A stretch of DNA of 64,000 nucleotides from positions 62,001 to 126,000 of the forward strand of contig JAGTXK010000125.1 of assembly GCA_019096195.1 (NCBI GenBank), written 5' to 3'. The position numbers and the translations under genes were made by a program. Positions 60,005-64,000 of the stretch are shown one piece after another. Under the pieces are notes generated by a model. That model was not told the origin of the DNA. It was given only the letters and a program-made list of their open reading frames with translations, and ran no database searches. Position 1 is the stretch's first letter, and each line of letters begins with the position of its first letter. Origin of the DNA: Boletus sp. NGJ (lineage: Eukaryota > Basidiomycota > Agaricomycetes > Boletales > Boletaceae).

Positions 60005-61334
60005 TTATTCCACCATGACCCGTGATAAAGCAACAACGTGGAGCTTTACAACGAAGAGATTGTCGTAGGCATCAGATATGCCCATACCAGAGCCACCCTC
60101 CCTTGAGCATTCATCATCTTCTCTAAGCTTATCTAACACATCAGCACCACCACTCATGTGGAGAACCCGCGTGATGGCGAGCATAGTATTGCAGAAACAA
60201 GGGTCGGGGAGACCAATAAGACGATCCCCGTTGAGAACATTTGTACCGAAATATAGCTCCTTATTCATTCGACATTTCATCGAGCGACTGAGGTGTTTTT
60301 CGCGGACGGGACGAGAAGTACCGAACCTATTATATGTGAGTGGCCGTCAAATACGAACCAGAAATAAGGCTCACACCGTCAGACCCGGGCACAGCCTCAA
60401 TGCCCTGATATTTTCTGCTGTGATGGCGCGACCCGTGAACATCTCGAGGGCTGCATGGGGATGGATCTGAGGGAAATGTCACAACCGCCTTTCGAAAAAG
60501 AAGAAAATACTCCGCATACTTTATAATGGAGTGAAAAAGGCATGATATGGGCCAGCTCTGACATCACACCAGACTGCGTAACAATACCCAATTTCTTATG
60601 CTCACTCTGTTTGAATTCCTCATTAGTAAGAGGGCACGTTGGGAGGTCACGCAATTCAACCTGTATAATAACAGAAACGAGGGCGGTTCCATAAAATAGT
60701 ACAGCACGCACGAGGAGTTTCAACGATGACTTCCACTTCTCTCCTCTTGCTTCTCGGAGAAGGTCATGGATAGCGCTGACTCGATCGGTATCTGGGGCTG
60801 GATGAAAAGAAATATCACTGGCAGGTGTACTCCTCCCTGAGGGGTTCCACACTTTTCCGTGGCTATTAGCTCGTGCTACTGAATAGACGAGAGGGACAAA
60901 CAGGCTAGCGCCATATTGTTAAAATAGTGAGTTGCCAAATCCGTCAAAGATGGCAAGACACTTGTTGCATCTTCAGCTAGAGGTGGGAGACAATCGGAAA
61001 GGCGGCATGCCCAGTCAGCTACATCCGGCAATTCGGAAGCAGGTAATTCATCAACTGTTGACAAATTGAGTCTAGAAATCCGTTGAGATCAACAACACGC
61101 CCTACTAATCTGATTCGCTGGGTGAGGGAGTGTGCGGAGCTGCGCCAGATACTCTCGTTCGAGTTCGCATGAGTTTGGCGAGTATAAAAGAAGATAATAA
61201 AGAAAATTTGCAGTGTTAACCTTCTTTTTGGAGGTCTTCATAAGATAACGCGAAGAGTCTCCGAGAAGCGGAGGGGAATGATGGACATTGACAGGTTGGA
61301 GGAAGGCACGTAGATACTCGGCCTGGTTAGCCAT
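60005..61334 (-). CDS. HNH nuclease-like fungal protein
   Basis: The start MANQAEYLRAFLQPVNVHHS (61334) is followed by short exons. VDELPASELPDVADWACRLS lies near 61000-61045. A long exon (60397-60845) then reads SGRSTPASDISFHPAPDTD, SLKLLVRAVLFYGTALVSVI and CPLTNEEFKQSEHKKLGIVT, with ELAHIMPFSL. Cys-Pro-Leu-Thr followed by Ala-His-Ile-x-Pro-Phe-Ser is the pattern of fungal HNH_2-type proteins (CxxT...EAAHIIPFS). An ALEMFTGRAITAENIRAL block follows near 60410-60460. The 3' exon has FGTNVLNGDRLIGLPDPC and LAITRVLHMSGGADVLDKL, the usual tail. The metal-binding His of the HNH fold is present, but the downstream Asn/His were not located. Exon joins are partly guessed. Confidence 0.5.
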
Positions 61335-61832
61335 CGTGCATCATGGTTGCAGGTCAACTTTGAAATGGATGCGCCACAGCTGGGTTGTCCCTAAACCAAT
61401 TCGCCTGCCCCCAGTGGCGGCAGAAGTAGTACTCGTACTATCTTCATCCTGATCGTTGATGACACCGACGACCGTCTACACGACTTGGGACTAGTATGAA
61501 GCGGAAGTCTCAAAAGTAAGCTTACCTGATGTTGGATGTCCTCTGTAAACTTGGGTTCGCTGACTCGGCGATGATGTCAACCACAAAGACCCTGCGTCCA
61601 GTTCCCCTGTCAAAAAAAAATCATGTCGCAGGGATCCTTTCCTAGTGGTGTCCCTTGAAGCTTGACGGTTCATTCTTGTCGTTTACCATGGTGAAAATAT
61701 CAACCAATTATAGCGCGGGAGATGATAGCGTTTCGGGTTCTGCAATGATGCTCATCCTCGTTCATGGTAGTACTACATACATAGAAAGTACCCGCGATCC
61801 CAGGGACGACGATATTACAGTACAAGCTCAAC

Positions 61833-62812
61833 CTAGAACCGTCGAACGGGTTTTCTTCGCACATCCGGGACATGCCTCTGTTCCCATACCATATGCTCAG
61901 GAGTGGCCGTACTCCCGAACTTGACCTGCGCATTCAGGTGTTCAGTGTACGGTCTTTCCGTTTCGGGAATCTGCTGAATGTGAACGAGGTTTGCAACAGT
62001 CCTCATAAGCGCAAGATACTTGGCTAAAAAGGGATACAGCGTGGTTTCGACGCCCGAAACGTAAATGCGCAGGCAACGGTCATCGACATCCGGCTCGGGA
62101 AATGTCACAGAGAACGAGGATGGCTGACCAAGGTCGGCCAAGATGGCGATGTAAGGAAGTGGCTCGGCATCGGAGGCAAATGTGCTTTTGTCTTCGCCGC
62201 TCAGATTTTTATGTCGTCGGGTGATAGAATGCAAGATGTCTTTCGAATTTGTGGATTCTCGAGCCTTGTCGCGACATTCGCGATTTCCCCAATGTGTTTC
62301 GGGGCCATCTTTGAAATAGATTGGTATCACCTTGTCAATGAGCGGTTGTTCAAGTTGGTGGCAGCACTGGTCCTCTGCCAATGGCGTAGCGTCCACTCGT
62401 CCAAGCTACATGGTGAATCATCAGACTCGAGGTCATGTTATGAATGTGGAATTTGGAAGGAGGCTGACCTTGATTCGTTCCCTGCTTTTGATCCAGCGAT
62501 GTTCGCCTCCGAGTCCATGCATACCCAATGTGAGAAATTTATATATGCATTTTCGAACGATTTTCGTGCAAGCGATGCTTGCATGTCCTGGTCGTCCCAT
62601 ATCTGCGGTCCAAAGATGAATTCGAGCCAATCTACGACCTGGATCATTTCACAGTCAGCGAGATGTTCTCCCCATGTTGATGGCATCTCCACGTTCTTTG
62701 ACTCTGTGTGCGAATGAACAAGTCCTTGGCCAGTAGCCACAGTAACCGGCTGGCCAGTTCGGCGCGTCAATTGACCCATGTCGATCATGCTGGAGTTGAC
62801 AGCCACCAGCAA
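61833..62812 (-). CDS. Uncharacterised fungal protein (core exons; ends uncertain)
   Basis: The 5' exon (62812-62438) reads VEMPSTWGEHLADCEMIQVV and DWLEFIFGPQIWDDQDMQAS, then INFSHWVCMDSE. The 3' exon (about 62380-61833) reads CCHQLEQPLIDKVIPIYFKD, EPLPYIAILADLGQPSSFSV, DRCLRIYVSGVETTLYPFLA and AQVKFGSTATPEHMVWEQ. The order resembles a multi-copy agaricomycete family of unknown function that I recall but cannot name. More 5' sequence (to about 63100) and 3' sequence (to about 61700) may belong. No catalytic motif is visible. Confidence 0.4.
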
Positions 62813-63348
62813 ACTCCAACTTTTCAGGCTTCATGTGCAGATCGATTGCAGCCACGCATGACAGCAGCGGTTCGCGTTCGGATGGATAATGTGTGAACCT
62901 CCAATTCCGGTCCAAAGTCGTCGCAAGACAGATCCACAGGTGACTCCTAGTGACTCGCGACGCCGTTCTCCAGATGCTCCATGTCCAAACGCGACGTTCA
63001 GTCCGAATCGCCGTCCTAATACTGCACACACGTGGCTCGTTTTTTGCGCATTAAAGTTGTCTCCACCGCACAACTTTGACGGTGACGCTGTATCTAGCAC
63101 CCTCTCTGGAAATGTGAGTGCACCCTTGAGAGAACGCCATCTGCGGATAAGTTGAAATATGTGCCAGCTCAGCGCCCTTCAACATTTCGCGCGCGCAGTG
63201 AGTATTTCTGTCATATCCATCTACCATCGCAACTTTGGATTTTTGTAGGACAGCAGGATCATTTTTTCCATTTCCATTTGCACTCTGCACGATACACACT
63301 GGTGGACATGTAGGCATTTGTACACGGGAGAGACGACCACGGGGCACA

Positions 63349-64000
63349 CTACAAGCCACTAATACTACCCACCACGCTCTCGACTGCATCTTTGAGATGA
63401 TGTGCTTCCCGGACGACACTATCATTTTCGTCCTCGGCACACTCGGTAATGAACGTTGCCGTTTCGCCGACGAATCCTATAAAAAAAAAGAGGGAGGGGG
63501 AAAGAGGAAATTGGTTAAAAAAAAAAAGGTTGAGTTTCCTGGTCGGATGAACGAGTGTCTGACGTACCCATCAATTTACCTCCCTCGGCTTTCCACATCG
63601 CCGTCGTGCATTCCAACGCCAAAATACGGACGCGAACGTCCTCGGAACGCGTGTGCATGAGGAGATCAAGGTTGAGGCGTTTGAGGAGATCAGAGGACGT
63701 GCTGGGGAGAAGTGTGACCATGGCAAGAAGACAAGCAACCAAGACTTGGCGGGGCGCAGTGTCTGGTTGTGTCTCCGGAGACGCGATGATCACCGCGGAC
63801 GGAGGGGGCGAGTGCACAGCGGCAGGTACTTGGGACAGCACGTGGGGAAGAAGCGCAGCTAATTTGTCTTCACGCCAAAAGACTGTAAAAGAGACGTCAG
63901 TTTGGACGAGGTTGGGGACGATCCGTCGTCAAACGTACCTCCGTCGTCAGCTTCAAAAGACTTTGTCAGCACTGTGATGACGCCCGACCACAACGCAAAG
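63349..64000 (-). CDS. UTP10: UTP10/HEATR1 U3 snoRNP subunit, C-terminal part (runs off the right edge)
   Basis: Component of the small-subunit processome for 18S rRNA maturation, in the nucleolus. Minus-strand exons from the right edge read WSGVITVLTKSFEADDG, then (intron GTACGT...TTTACAG) VFWREDKLAALLPHVLSQVP. The next block is LLAMVTLLPSTSSDLLKRLN with LDLLMHTRSEDVRVRILALE. A 91-nt intron (63477-63567) leads to GFVGETATFITECAEDENDS and VVREAHHLKDAVESVVG, with the stop at 63349. These are the last HEAT-like repeats of agaricomycete UTP10 proteins as I recall them, ending a few residues after the Ala-Val-Glu-Ser helix. The N-terminal bulk lies beyond the window. Confidence 0.65.

Noticed and set aside
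1-64000. Search for LTR, LINE, virus-like or CRISPR elements
   Set aside because: No reverse transcriptase, integrase, capsid or regularly spaced repeat pattern was recognised on either strand.

Overview
The window looks like nuclear DNA of a filamentous basidiomycete, most likely an Agaricomycete. Genes are close together on both strands and are split by many short GT-AG introns (about 50-60 nt). Several gene types are ones I know from that group: a divergent G-alpha subunit, F-box paralogs of the agaricomycete type, a DUF7729-like surface protein and a fungal HNH nuclease-like gene. All assignments come from reading translations by eye; no database search was run. I recognised no tRNA, rRNA, CRISPR array, or LTR, LINE or DNA transposon.

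Layout, left to right. 0-12 kb holds a partial secreted-protein gene, a SET5-type SET/MYND protein, a CBF1-type bHLH factor divergent from a G-alpha subunit, an NHX1-type Na+/H+ exchanger and an OXA1-type mitochondrial insertase. 13-16 kb holds a DUF7729-like protein and an unresolved multi-exon gene. 16-30 kb holds three diverged F-box genes, the eEF1B beta/alpha-type nucleotide-exchange subunit, and a degenerate kinase-like gene. 31-39 kb holds a CDC20/fizzy-family WD40 protein, a 93-residue single-pass membrane protein, a long low-complexity protein, a cryptic minus-strand gene and a 67-residue Zn2Cys6 protein. 42-49 kb holds the C-14 sterol reductase ERG24 and two tandem short-chain dehydrogenase (SDR) genes, each followed by an antisense SDR relic. 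49-53 kb holds ORC2 divergent from eEF1B-gamma, then a broken proline iminopeptidase. 54-60 kb holds two isoprenylcysteine methyltransferase copies on either side of a secreted two-repeat protein. 60-64 kb holds an HNH nuclease-like gene, an uncharacterised gene and the C-terminus of the ribosome-biogenesis protein UTP10.

Most recognised genes are unrelated housekeeping functions: translation elongation, replication origin, sterol synthesis, ion exchange and rRNA processing. The lineage-specific part is made of duplicated families (F-box, SDR, ICMT). The clearest unusual signals are four. The two SDR genes are base-identical over about 1.1 kb inside an older, visibly diverged duplication, which suggests gene conversion. 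The SDR catalytic lysine is encoded by an 8-nt micro-exon. The G-alpha lacks the GTPase glutamine. Several very small spliced genes only appear when introns are modelled.
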